From contig JACREN010000018.1 in NCBI GenBank assembly GCA_016218255.1, positions 1 to 45,128 on the forward strand: DNA of 45,128 nucleotides. The letters run 5' to 3'. A program made the translations under genes and the position numbers. The stretch is from Candidatus Gottesmanbacteria bacterium (GTDB lineage Bacteria; Patescibacteriota; Microgenomatia; UBA10105; UBA927). Below are positions 34,731 through 43,858 of the stretch, piece after piece (positions within the stretch are counted from its first letter, which is position 1; every line of letters starts with the position of its first letter). Under the pieces are notes generated by a model. It saw only the letters and a list, made by a program, of their open reading frames with translations. It was not told where the DNA came from and searched no databases.

Positions 34731-35990
34731 TTATTCTATCGTGTACACCGGCATATTTTTCATCGTTTCTACCGCTTCCTGAAGGCGGTACGAATCCGAC
34801 GAATAGAGCGTACATAGTATATCACCCTTGTCCACACGTTCATCAAGCTTTCGGGTAAGATACATACCTGCCTTTTTATCGGTTGGGCAACCCAAAATTT
34901 TACATATAATAGCAATTTGCTGATTATTCATACTGTTAATTTTCCCTCCGTGATGAGAGGAAATATTTTGCCGGTATTTTCCCGGTACAAGATCTTTACT
35001 GTTTATATTCGCATCTCCTCCCTGAGCTTTTATTATATCCCGCATTTTTGCATGTGCCTGACCGCTCATTAGCATATCCCGCGCTACATCCTCGCCGATC
35101 ATACTTGTTTTTCCACGCGTATCCGCAAAACACAACGATAACAATTTTCCCGCAAGCCGTAACGCTTTTGCTTCCAGTGCGAGCGGCCGGTCTTTGTGCT
35201 GCTCCAAAACCTGCAATACATCACGCGCCTCCAGAACCGGACCGATTCCACTGCCCGCATTTTGCCGTGTTTCGTTGATGTCAATCACTACGTTGATATG
35301 AAATTTTTCCGCCAAAAATGTAAATTTCTTTGCAATAATTTCTGCATCCTTGTAATGCTGAATTTTCAGCGTAGGCCCGACCGGAATATCCAAAACCAGA
35401 TGGGTATCCCCTGATGCCACTTTTTTCGCCATAATGGAAACGATAATCTTATCGAACGATTCAAAACCCAGCGGCGCTTCTACCTGAATAATAATATCGT
35501 CCGCCGGGGCCAGACCCAAATGACCACCCCATACAATACATCCTCCAGCCCTACTCACCAATCGTTCAATTTCGTGCGGTGCAAAAGTTACGGGCGCAAG
35601 CACCTCCATCGTGTCCGCAGTTCCAGCCGGCGACGTAATAGCGCGGGAAGAATTTTTTGGAATCTGAAATCCGGCCGCTGCAACGATCGGAACTACAATC
35701 ATCGTTGTCCGCGTACCAGCCACACCTCCCGTGGAATGTTTATCTGCGACGATACCCTTAAAGCTCAATTGCGGGCCGGTAGCAACCATGGCCCGGGTAA
35801 GATGGTACAACTCTTCATTATCAAACCCCTCTTTAAACCCTGCAGCAGCAAAATAAGTGGTCAACACAGGACTCAATTTTTTATTTGCAATCTCATCCAT
35901 GATCGAAAATATCTCCTGGTACGAAAGCCGTTTTCCTACAAGCTTTTTTTTTATCGCATCTATGGCGAGTTGCTTTGAAGCATGAGACAT
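34731..35990 (-). CDS. AMP phosphorylase/thymidine phosphorylase family enzyme
   Basis: A 419-aa nucleoside or nucleotide phosphorylase of the thymidine phosphorylase fold. The phosphate-site KHSTGGVAG is at 84-92, and the family signature SSRAITSPAGTADTME at 114-129. The latter matches the archaeal AMP-phosphorylase form, not the DeoA form (SGRGLGHTGG). The N-terminal domain of about 80-90 residues of archaeal AMP phosphorylase is absent, so the protein has the length of a thymidine phosphorylase. If it cleaves AMP it would make ribose 1,5-bisphosphate; no RuBisCO or R15P isomerase is in the window. The substrate is open. Confidence 0.85.
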   Translation of the reverse strand: MSHASKQLAIDAIKKKLVGKRLSYQEIFSIMDEIANKKLSPVLTTYFAAAGFKEGFDNEELYHLTRAMVATGPQLSFKGIVADKHSTGGVAGTRTTMIVVPIVAAAGFQIPKNSSRAITSPAGTADTMEVLAPVTFAPHEIERLVSRAGGCIVWGGHLGLAPADDIIIQVEAPLGFESFDKIIVSIMAKKVASGDTHLVLDIPVGPTLKIQHYKDAEIIAKKFTFLAEKFHINVVIDINETRQNAGSGIGPVLEARDVLQVLEQHKDRPLALEAKALRLAGKLLSLCFADTRGKTSMIGEDVARDMLMSGQAHAKMRDIIKAQGGDANINSKDLVPGKYRQNISSHHGGKINSMNNQQIAIICKILGCPTDKKAGMYLTRKLDERVDKGDILCTLYSSDSYRLQEAVETMKNMPVYTIE

Positions 35991-35991
35991 G

Positions 35992-36708
35992 TCAAATCCT
36001 TTCCAATCTCGCCCGAACGTTCAGACGCTTCCAATATGTCCCGGGTGGCACGCAGGTAATAAGCGTTAGATAAGAATCATCAAAATGCTGCTCAAGAGGC
36101 GCTAGATCAGTGGGGTCCGTGACTACCATTTCATACACTATATAGCGGTACTCCACACCATCGTACATAACATAAATTTCATCTTGAATCTTAAGGGTTG
36201 GGAGCAGAGAAAAGATCGTTTTGTAATTGGTTGGACTAAAAAATTGCGGTAATGTCGAATGACCAAACACCACTGCGGTACCATATTCTCCCGGCAACCC
36301 AGTACCGCCATAATGGATTAGCGCCTTCCCCAGATCATCACCCGCTATAGAAACCGACACATTTTTTATTTTCAGTTTTGGTATTGAAAGAGTATAAGAA
36401 TTTACCGGCGTCACTACCTTTTTTTGCGGGGATGTCGGAAACCAAATGTTCGCATTCGTATAATCAACAGCGTTTTTCGAATCAACTGCGGCTAATACAA
36501 CAGGAGCTAGAGATGCATCGGGCACAGGACCAATCACGGAGGCAAAAAGCGATTCTGATACAAGAAGGAACGAAATAATAGGCCACAGCACCCACACAAG
36601 TAAACCAGCACCAAGTGACATACATATAGTAGATACTGCTCTGGGCAACCGTTTTCTTGGAGTCTTCGGTCTTGATTTTATGTATTGATAGAGAGCCATA
36701 TTATTCAT
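35992..36708 (-). CDS. Sortase family transpeptidase
   Basis: A 238-aa membrane-anchored sortase. It has an N-terminal basic stretch and one hydrophobic segment (about residues 29-50). The catalytic triad is visible: H150 in VVFGH, C219 in TLITC, and R228 in WKRLNV. Sortases join sorting-signal proteins to peptidoglycan or to each other. I found no LPXTG-type substrate in this window. The start at 36708 overlaps the fusion gene by 8 bp; an ATG three codons later (36699) is equally possible. The class was not assigned. Confidence 0.92.
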   Translation of the reverse strand: MNNMALYQYIKSRPKTPRKRLPRAVSTICMSLGAGLLVWVLWPIISFLLVSESLFASVIGPVPDASLAPVVLAAVDSKNAVDYTNANIWFPTSPQKKVVTPVNSYTLSIPKLKIKNVSVSIAGDDLGKALIHYGGTGLPGEYGTAVVFGHSTLPQFFSPTNYKTIFSLLPTLKIQDEIYVMYDGVEYRYIVYEMVVTDPTDLAPLEQHFDDSYLTLITCVPPGTYWKRLNVRARLERI

Positions 36709-38884
36709 GTACTGCCACGGTCACAGAAATTTTTTCCGGGTTTACCGGCATACGGTTTCCGGCGGTCCATCGAAAGTTGAATTCTGCGCTACCGATACCT
36801 GGAAGGCTCCGGAGATAATCCTGCGCTTGGGAAAACTTTTTCCCTGCAAGCGATTTTTGTATGTCCGCGATCCGGATTACTGGAGTTGCAATAGCGATTG
36901 CATCCGCCTTTGCAGTCACAGTACCGTCTTTTTTTACCTTCACTCCAGAAACTGTCACTGATGTCCGATCACCAATAAGCGCATATCCCGACGGAATTTT
37001 TTTGTTAAAAAGCGTGGAAAACATTGAATTCGCGTCACGGGTACTATATGATGTGCCGGAAATAACAAGAGACAGCTTCCCGTGCAACTCCTTAGCCTCT
37101 TGATCCAATTCCTCAGTAAATTCTTTTTCTGTTATTTCTGTCTTAACTGTTTCTTCGATAAGAATGTCATCCCCTCCGATGACTCCGGATGGTTGTTCAG
37201 TTTTTGCCTTCACCACCAATTCCTTTGTGAGAACGGCTATGAGCGTATCCATATCCTGACGGGACACCACGGTCACATCCCGACTCGTGCCTCCAGAAAA
37301 TGGCTGGTCATTGCGAGCAACGGCTACTGCTGTAGAAACATCTTTAACCGTAAATTCTTTTCCAGATGGTAAATTACCCTCAGACCCTATAACCACTGCT
37401 GTTATAGATGCATTCGCTTTTCCATAGGTAATCGTTCCCTGAGAAAGACTTTCGCTAGCAGATGCGACAACAACATCAACATCTAATGTAAACTGCAGTG
37501 TTCCATTTTTTAAGACTGTTCCTTTTCCCACCTTTAATTGAGACAATGACTTGTTGTATATAGTCACGACACCCTTGGCCGGATCTCCCACTGCTTTTTT
37601 TCCTGTCACCAGCATTGTCTTTTCGCCCCTCGACGTTTTTTCCTGTTTCTTTCCTGGGATAATCCCATGCTCGCTATCAACAATCGTCGCAGTCGGATCT
37701 ATAACTATATCCGCATGCTCACTCAATGTCTGCGGCAATTCATTTATTGTCACTGTCGCCGCTGGCACGTTCCAGTAAAATAATCCTCCAACTGTGATAA
37801 ACATCAGAATAAAGACGATCGCGGCGGCTATAGCCCGACCACGGATAGATAAGGCACCCGAAAGGGACATGGGGCGGAGCTTTGGTAACCAAAATTTCGG
37901 CACCGCTATATTTAGCTTGGTGCGGCGTTCGTTCCTTTCAGTCGTTTCTTGATTTTTTTCTTCACGGTCACTCTGCTGCGCCATATTTTCCGGCGGAGAT
38001 GAAGCTGACGATACATCATCCATGACCGGCTTTTCCAGCACATCGTCTTTTCTGAATCCCAACTCCTCAGGAGGCACCATAACAACATTGGATTCTGCTG
38101 GCTCTATATTTTCCTCCTCGTGAACTATTTCTCCAAGCTCACTTGATCCGGCTAATGATATGGCAGCAATGATTTCTTCAGGAGCAAGACTCTCTATTTT
38201 CGGAAAATGCAAAAAATTTACCTTTATTGGCCATGGGTATTGCAATAATTCATTTTTAGCCTTCTCCAAAGCTTCTTGGTCGCTCCCATATAGTCGAATG
38301 CGAGACGGAAGAACTTCTAAATCCTGAAACCCCTTTAGCGCATCCTCAATACCCGGTGCGATAACCTCGGCTTTCGCAAGTTGACGAAAGCCGACCAGAT
38401 TTCCCACTTTATAGACGGAAACCGTAATTCCCTGGGAATCAATACCGATCAATATCACACTGGGCGGCACACCCTCATCTTTTTTTATCCTATATACGAT
38501 CGCCTGGTACACCGGAACAAAACCCATCGCTACAAGCTCCAAGGTACTTGTAAGTTTTTTGAGATAACCGCGGATTTCCTTTTTTATTTCTCCTTCTCCA
38601 GTAAGATACGAGCTGGATAACCCAAGAGTAACTTTCGTCAGAATGGATCCCTGTGTATGCTCTTCAAGCGAGGCGATCGCCCGATCTGCGGCTTCTATGC
38701 GGTCTTCCCAATTATCTGAATCTATGCGCTCCGTTGCATGAGCCATCACGACTGGTGCGCTTCCTGCTTCTACTCGCCATGCCCCCGCGACAATACCATC
38801 AACATCTAAAAAAAGCGAAAGAAATACATCCGGCTTCTCGTGTTTATTGCCAAATAATTGATCTAAATCCCCGGGGAATTTCAT
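36701..38884 (-). CDS. Actin-like domain / membrane segment / baseplate-J-like fusion protein
   Basis: A 727-aa protein of three parts. Residues 18-250 look like a degenerate actin-like (FtsA/PilM-type) fold: the phosphate-1-like FLSLFLDVDGI and the phosphate-2-like GIDSQGITVSVYK. Residues 255-345 are an acidic, then basic, linker. A membrane segment at 351-371 leads to an outer part of about 355 residues with beta-rich repeats of the baseplate J/gp47-like type often annotated in CPR genomes (TIYNKSLSQLKVGKGTVL, FTLDVDVVVAS). The ATG at 38884 is preferred over an in-frame GTG two codons earlier. It is followed directly by the sortase gene. Confidence 0.75.
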   Translation of the reverse strand: MKFPGDLDQLFGNKHEKPDVFLSLFLDVDGIVAGAWRVEAGSAPVVMAHATERIDSDNWEDRIEAADRAIASLEEHTQGSILTKVTLGLSSSYLTGEGEIKKEIRGYLKKLTSTLELVAMGFVPVYQAIVYRIKKDEGVPPSVILIGIDSQGITVSVYKVGNLVGFRQLAKAEVIAPGIEDALKGFQDLEVLPSRIRLYGSDQEALEKAKNELLQYPWPIKVNFLHFPKIESLAPEEIIAAISLAGSSELGEIVHEEENIEPAESNVVMVPPEELGFRKDDVLEKPVMDDVSSASSPPENMAQQSDREEKNQETTERNERRTKLNIAVPKFWLPKLRPMSLSGALSIRGRAIAAAIVFILMFITVGGLFYWNVPAATVTINELPQTLSEHADIVIDPTATIVDSEHGIIPGKKQEKTSRGEKTMLVTGKKAVGDPAKGVVTIYNKSLSQLKVGKGTVLKNGTLQFTLDVDVVVASASESLSQGTITYGKANASITAVVIGSEGNLPSGKEFTVKDVSTAVAVARNDQPFSGGTSRDVTVVSRQDMDTLIAVLTKELVVKAKTEQPSGVIGGDDILIEETVKTEITEKEFTEELDQEAKELHGKLSLVISGTSYSTRDANSMFSTLFNKKIPSGYALIGDRTSVTVSGVKVKKDGTVTAKADAIAIATPVIRIADIQKSLAGKKFSQAQDYLRSLPGIGSAEFNFRWTAGNRMPVNPEKISVTVAVHE

Positions 38885-38893
38885 CCTCACTCA

Positions 38894-38922
38894 ATAGTAA
38901 CAGCGAGTACCCGTCGAATCAA
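38894..38922 (-). promoter_or_regulatory. Candidate promoter of the fusion-sortase operon
   Basis: On the minus strand TTGATT (38917-38922), a 17-bp spacer, and TACTAT (38894-38899). The -35 overlaps the alaS stop codon. A GTG lies 3 nt and the ATG 9 nt after the -10. The same TTGATT at an upstream stop codon occurs in the rplC promoter. Confidence 0.5.
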
Positions 38923-40730
38923 CTCAGAACCGCATAAATTCTACGAACTCCTGAACCTGCAGATTCCTCTTTTATAATTTGAAAGCGGCCGAGTAACCCG
39001 GTGTGCGCCACATGGGGCCCGCCACAAAATTCCGCCGAAAAAAAGTTTTTCTCAGGTCCGATAAAATACACACTCACCCGATCAGGATATTTATGACCAA
39101 ATTCCATCTGCGCGCCAATTTTCTCCGCAGCTTCCCGCTCCATTTCTTGACGCACAACCGGAATATCTTCGAAAATTTTTTCATTTACCAGTTTTTCGAT
39201 CTTCTGCACATCCTCCGGCATCAATTTTTTTGCGTAATTAAAGTCCATCCGTAACCGTTCGGCCGTGATATTACTACCCCGTTGCTTAATATCCTGATCA
39301 ACGATTTTTTGTAACGCCGCCAATAGCAAATGATGTGCTGTATGAAGCTTGACTGTTTGCTCACTTTTATCCGCCAGACCGCCTTTAAACATGCCTTTGG
39401 CGGCAGAGCGGGAAAGATCTTGATGCTTCTCAAACTCGCTGGCAAATTGCTGATGATCTATCCGTTGCCCTTTTTCTCGGAAAATTTCTTCTGTAATTTC
39501 CAACGGAAAACCGTACGTCTGATAGAGATCGAATGCAATCTTTCCGTCAATAGAAGTAATTTTTTGGATTTCCCGCAAACCCTGGTCTAAACTTTTCGTA
39601 AACTTAAACATCTCCAATGCAACACTATTTTTTATTGATTCTTCTTTCGTGTTATTAAAATAATCCGTCTCTTTATATGTCCTTAATACACTCTGGACAA
39701 TCGGAGCAAACTGATGTTCTGTAGAAGATTTGCTCATTAATTTAAGCTTGACCGCCGCACGGCGGAGGAGCCTACGCAACACATATCCCTGCATTTTATT
39801 GGATGGCTCGATACCATCCGCAATTAAAAAAACCGCTGCTTTCACGTGATCAGCGATGATCCGCAGCGTTTTTTTGTGTTCATCATTCACATACGCTAAA
39901 CCAGAAGCGAGTTGAATTGATTGGATAATTTCAGAAAAAAGGTCAGTCTCAAAAACGTCCTGCTTGCCTTCGGTTGCTGCAACGAGCCGTTCCAGCCCTC
40001 CTCCAAAATCTACATTTTTCTGTTTTAATTCTTTGAGCGTTCCGTCCGGCATTTTTTGATACTGCATAAAAACGGAATTGGCGATCTCCATAAACCTGCC
40101 GCAGTCGCAGTTGGGGTGACACGTCTCACCAAATTGAGGGTAATGCGGCGTACCAAAATCAAAAAACACTTCACTATCCGGCCCGCCCGGCTCTCCCGGC
40201 GGCATGGTATCCGGCTCGCCGGATCTACTCCACCAATTCTTGCGCGCTGGATAGGCAAAAATTCGCTCATTTTCCTTCGCCACTATTCCAACACCGGAAA
40301 AAATATCCTTCCAAATGTCTATCGATTCCGTATCCTTGGGCACAGACGCATTCCCCTCAAACACCGTAACGTATAAACGCTTGGGATCAAGTCCCAATTC
40401 GCGCGTTAAAAATTCAAAAATCCATGGAAGCTGCTCCTTTTTAAAATAATCACCAAGCGACCAATTACCAAGCATTTCAAAAAATGTGGTATGCCGATTG
40501 TCACCAACCTCTTCGATATCCTGACTGCGGAAAGACTTTTGGCTATCAACAAGTCTTTTTCCTGACGGATGGGGTTGTCCAAGGAGATACGGAATTAATG
40601 GCTGCATACCCGAAGAGGTAAATAACGTCGTGGGATCGTTTTCCGGCAAGAGCGGTGCGGAAGGAATAACCGCATGTCCACGTTTCTTAAAAAATTCCAA
40701 ATATTTTTTCCGTACCTCCGCCGATTTCAT
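38919..40730 (-). CDS. alaS: Alanyl-tRNA synthetase, short form
   Basis: This charges tRNA-Ala and edits mischarged Ser or Gly. The 603-aa protein has the class II catalytic core (FFKKRGHAVIPSAPLLP, FTSSGMQPLIPYLLG) and the editing domain with HxxxH (H463, H467) and CxxxH (C569, H573). It ends just after the editing domain, so the C-terminal C-Ala domain (about 200-270 residues) is absent. The ATG at 40730 is 8 bp after the stop of the upstream gene; a TTG at 40742 would overlap by 4 bp but is less likely. Confidence 0.96.
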   Translation of the reverse strand: MKSAEVRKKYLEFFKKRGHAVIPSAPLLPENDPTTLFTSSGMQPLIPYLLGQPHPSGKRLVDSQKSFRSQDIEEVGDNRHTTFFEMLGNWSLGDYFKKEQLPWIFEFLTRELGLDPKRLYVTVFEGNASVPKDTESIDIWKDIFSGVGIVAKENERIFAYPARKNWWSRSGEPDTMPPGEPGGPDSEVFFDFGTPHYPQFGETCHPNCDCGRFMEIANSVFMQYQKMPDGTLKELKQKNVDFGGGLERLVAATEGKQDVFETDLFSEIIQSIQLASGLAYVNDEHKKTLRIIADHVKAAVFLIADGIEPSNKMQGYVLRRLLRRAAVKLKLMSKSSTEHQFAPIVQSVLRTYKETDYFNNTKEESIKNSVALEMFKFTKSLDQGLREIQKITSIDGKIAFDLYQTYGFPLEITEEIFREKGQRIDHQQFASEFEKHQDLSRSAAKGMFKGGLADKSEQTVKLHTAHHLLLAALQKIVDQDIKQRGSNITAERLRMDFNYAKKLMPEDVQKIEKLVNEKIFEDIPVVRQEMEREAAEKIGAQMEFGHKYPDRVSVYFIGPEKNFFSAEFCGGPHVAHTGLLGRFQIIKEESAGSGVRRIYAVLS

Positions 40731-40738
40731 ATCAATGA

Positions 40739-42394
40739 TCAAACGAATTCTTTTTCTTTCTCGATAATTTTTTTGATGATGGCGAGAGTGGCGGCGTAGG
40801 TCGCTTCGACCCCTTCGTACGCCAAATTTCTCACGCCTAAATTCGTCCCTTTGCTGTTTGGGGTATCCGACGCGTAATGAACGATGCCCAAATCAAACGG
40901 CAAATTCGTAAAGTTAATAAACTGTTGTTCTTGATACCGGTTATAATAGATAAATTCATACGCAGCGCTCATATAGGGACCTGCTTCCATCTCCACCGTC
41001 GTATATCCTTCTTTGTACCACGTATCCAATATCTTTTTGTTCTGGAGAAATGTTCCTTTGACCGTCACGGTTTTTTGCTCATCCATCACCGACCCCGTAC
41101 AAAATATTTTGACAAAATCTGACGCCGTAAATGAATTTTTGAGAGCATAAATATTTTTTGTATGCTGGTCAAATATCGTCGTCGGGATCAAAATATCGCC
41201 GATATTAGCATTGAGTGTCGCAGCCTTTCCCATGATATAGACGCCCCGGACCATATCTACATTTTGCCCAATCTCTGTAAGAATCTGGTACGCCGCCCAC
41301 CCAAGCGGGTAATCAATATTCACAATGACTGCATTACTTTTCGCCAAATGTTTAGTTGTCACGTCCAACCGGTCATCCAGAGAAATACCGGCCAAGCGCG
41401 AAAGCGGAATAATCTGCGTGTTGATATCCAGATAATGAAACGGCGCGACGGAAAGAACTCCCAACGACTGCTCCCGATTGTGCTTACGCTTTACAAAATC
41501 AGGATTGACTGCAGCATATTTCTTTGCAATGTAATACAAAAAATGCTCGCGGCTACCAGTGTATGTTCCGTTCTCAATTTGCTCCCAGAGAGAAATGAGC
41601 AATTCATTCTTTCCTTCATATAGATAGCGGGTCAATTCTTTTTCTTCCGTAACGACGAAACGGGTCAAAAGATTGACCAGAGAATGGGTATTACTGGAAA
41701 CAAAATACACCGCGCGGCGGTACAATCGGAGGTCGTGTGCCATACTCGCGACATGGTCCCACCAGCGCTGTGTTGCCTTCGCATATTCAACATAGGAACC
41801 GGACAGCAGCGTCACAATCCAGTCAGCCCGCCGCTTCGATATATACTTCACGAGGGATGAATAATCTTTACCGCAAATTAACCGGATACGGTTAAGATCA
41901 GAAGAGGCAAATAGTTTTTCCATTCCATTCTCCGGATTCTTCAGACCAGCCAATGCGTCGTTCATTTTATTCCATTCAATCTGAAATGCCGTCAAAAGCG
42001 TGATGAGGTCGTCAACATCCGTAACAGATGCGATATACAGCGCAAGTGTCGCTTTTCCGTCAAACAGCATCTTTCGCCTTCTACCAGGGGCCTCCACTCT
42101 CTTCCATGTCCCGATACCGCTGTAGCCGTTTTTCTTAAACACGCTGTACGACTGACCAAGTATTATCGACTCCGTCCGCCAGATGCAAAAAGGCAACCGC
42201 AGGAGCGCGTACACAAATGCCGCCGCATCCACCTGCTTACCCCCTGCTTTCTCGTGGAGTACTGACTTCATAGCGATATGGGAATCCATGATTTTACTGA
42301 TGTGAATCTTCCCCGAAGACTTAAGCAATGATCGATATGTCCGGATGTGCGTTTCAATCTCTTCAATGGTAAATGTGGTATTTCCCTGGTGCAT
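40739..42394 (-). CDS. Unknown protein with a C-terminal nucleoside-phosphorylase-like domain
   Basis: A 551-aa protein. The first about 300 residues are helical and unrecognised. The C-terminal half looks like the PNP/UDP phosphorylase superfamily: GKAATLN...GDILIPTT (389-406), VEMEAG (467-472), and a catalytic-site-like ASD (508-510), which is where nucleosidases and phosphorylases keep E and D. It may be the family annotated DUF6909 (from memory, unverified). TATAAT ends 7 nt before the ATG at 42394, so the mRNA is probably leaderless. An upstream TTG lies in the promoter and was rejected. alaS follows. Confidence 0.65.
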   Translation of the reverse strand: MHQGNTTFTIEEIETHIRTYRSLLKSSGKIHISKIMDSHIAMKSVLHEKAGGKQVDAAAFVYALLRLPFCIWRTESIILGQSYSVFKKNGYSGIGTWKRVEAPGRRRKMLFDGKATLALYIASVTDVDDLITLLTAFQIEWNKMNDALAGLKNPENGMEKLFASSDLNRIRLICGKDYSSLVKYISKRRADWIVTLLSGSYVEYAKATQRWWDHVASMAHDLRLYRRAVYFVSSNTHSLVNLLTRFVVTEEKELTRYLYEGKNELLISLWEQIENGTYTGSREHFLYYIAKKYAAVNPDFVKRKHNREQSLGVLSVAPFHYLDINTQIIPLSRLAGISLDDRLDVTTKHLAKSNAVIVNIDYPLGWAAYQILTEIGQNVDMVRGVYIMGKAATLNANIGDILIPTTIFDQHTKNIYALKNSFTASDFVKIFCTGSVMDEQKTVTVKGTFLQNKKILDTWYKEGYTTVEMEAGPYMSAAYEFIYYNRYQEQQFINFTNLPFDLGIVHYASDTPNSKGTNLGVRNLAYEGVEATYAATLAIIKKIIEKEKEFV

Positions 42395-42401
42395 AGCCTC
42401 T

Positions 42402-42432
42402 ATTATACCCAACAGCGCTCTTTTGGTATACT
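42402..42432. promoter_or_regulatory. Compact divergent promoter pair
   Basis: In a 44-bp gap two -10 elements face away from each other: TATAAT on minus (42402-42407), preceded by GGG, 7 nt before the ATG at 42394, and TATACT on plus (42427-42432), preceded by TGG, 6 nt before the ATG at 42439. Both genes would have leaderless mRNAs. The two -10 boxes are 19 bp apart, and each promoter uses the other's -10 as the place of its -35. Confidence 0.65.
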
Positions 42433-42438
42433 TACGAC

Positions 42439-42972
42439 ATGAAGAAGGCGCTCATTCTCCATGCATGGTACAACAATCCGACGAGTCATTGGTATCCATG
42501 GCTAAAAGACGAACTGGAGAAGAAAAAATACACTGTATGCGTTCCGGAATTACCCACCATGAATACTGATCTGCCCGATATGAAAAAACAGCTTCGATCA
42601 ATTGAAAACCTTCATATCATAGATCCCGATACAACGCTAATCGGTCATAGCCTCGGATGCTTATTGGCGTTAAGGGTTGCAGAAAAAATTGCATACAAAA
42701 AAATGATTCTCGTTGCCGGTTGGGATTTTGATGATGGCACAACTCCTGGACACAAATTATTTTGGCCAAACAAAATAGACCATGCAGCTATCAAAACCCA
42801 TGTCAAAAAGATTTATTGTATCTCTTCTGACAACGACCCATACACACCCGCTACGCAAGTCGAAGATATGAGCAAGCGACTCAAGGGAGTGTTCATTCTC
42901 ATCAAGGGTGCCGGTCATTTCGTAGAAAAAGATGGAATAACCTGCTTCCCGGAATTGCTTCCATTATTATGA
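42439..42972 (+). CDS. RBBP9/YdeN-type alpha/beta hydrolase
   Basis: A 177-aa small serine hydrolase. Catalytic residues are visible: the nucleophile S71 in GHSLG, D133 in SSDNDPYTP, and H160 in GAGHF. The fold is the minimal alpha/beta hydrolase; the substrate is unknown. The start ATG at 42439 follows TATACT by 6 nt. The stop overlaps the next start (ATGA), so it is coupled to the EamA transporter gene. Confidence 0.92.
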   Translation: MKKALILHAWYNNPTSHWYPWLKDELEKKKYTVCVPELPTMNTDLPDMKKQLRSIENLHIIDPDTTLIGHSLGCLLALRVAEKIAYKKMILVAGWDFDDGTTPGHKLFWPNKIDHAAIKTHVKKIYCISSDNDPYTPATQVEDMSKRLKGVFILIKGAGHFVEKDGITCFPELLPLL

Positions 42973-43850
42973 AAAACAAGGGCATCCTTCTTATTCTTCT
43001 TTCCACAATCCTTTACAGTATTATGCCTGTCCTTATACGCATGCTGGGGGGCAACGGACTACCACCTATCGCACAAGTATTCCTTCGATATATCGTTGCT
43101 TGTATTGCTGCAGCCGTATACTTTTTCCGCCAAATATCGCACAACAGAATAATAATTCGGAAAAAAGATATCGTGCTTCTTTTAATTACAACCATATTTG
43201 GGTACGCGTTAACCAACCTATTCTATACCTACAGCATACTGAACACCCAGGTAAGCAACGCGCTCTTTCTTTTTTTTACGTTTGCCATCATTGCTCCCAT
43301 CCTTGCCTTTATATTGTTGAAAGAAAAAATAAACGCGTTTAACGTTGTTGCATTAATCGCAACCGCTTTTGCGCTGGTTCTATTGTTTCAGCCCAATGCA
43401 ATTCCCACCTGGAAAATCGGCGGAGTGTTTGCTATTCTTTCGGCTCTTGGACAAGCCGTATACCTCATAATACGAAAAAAACTTTCAAACTACTCAGCGG
43501 AATTTCTCATGTTCGCAAACACCCTCATGGGGGTTATTGTTCTGGGAGTCTTAAGTCTCATGATCGAACTACCTTTCTATTCCCAAGGAGGACTACAGAA
43601 GGTATCCGCTAACACATGGATTACGACGGTTCTTTTTGGCATAGACAATTTCTTCGCGTGGTTAGTGATGACGAAGGGGTTTGAATATGTTAAAGCTGCC
43701 ACGGGAAGTATTTTACTTTTATCAGAACTTGTTGTTGGTATTCTTCTTGCGTTTGTCTTTTTTCGTGAAATACCGACATCTGCCACACTCATCGGCGGCT
43801 CTCTTATATTAGTATCGTCAGTCCTGGTTATCCTCAAAGGCGAAAATTAA
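42969..43850 (+). CDS. EamA-family (DMT) transporter
   Basis: A 293-aa inner-membrane protein with about ten hydrophobic segments in two EamA repeats; the first repeat contains VFLRYIVACIAAAVYFF and YTYSILNTQVSNALFL, the second ends with VVGILLAFVFFREIP and a Gly-Gly helix. Family members export or take up amino acids, nucleotide sugars or other small metabolites; the substrate cannot be read. It overlaps the hydrolase gene by 4 bp, so the two may act on the same compound. Confidence 0.93.
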   Translation: MKNKGILLILLSTILYSIMPVLIRMLGGNGLPPIAQVFLRYIVACIAAAVYFFRQISHNRIIIRKKDIVLLLITTIFGYALTNLFYTYSILNTQVSNALFLFFTFAIIAPILAFILLKEKINAFNVVALIATAFALVLLFQPNAIPTWKIGGVFAILSALGQAVYLIIRKKLSNYSAEFLMFANTLMGVIVLGVLSLMIELPFYSQGGLQKVSANTWITTVLFGIDNFFAWLVMTKGFEYVKAATGSILLLSELVVGILLAFVFFREIPTSATLIGGSLILVSSVLVILKGEN

Positions 43851-43858
43851 TATCTCGT

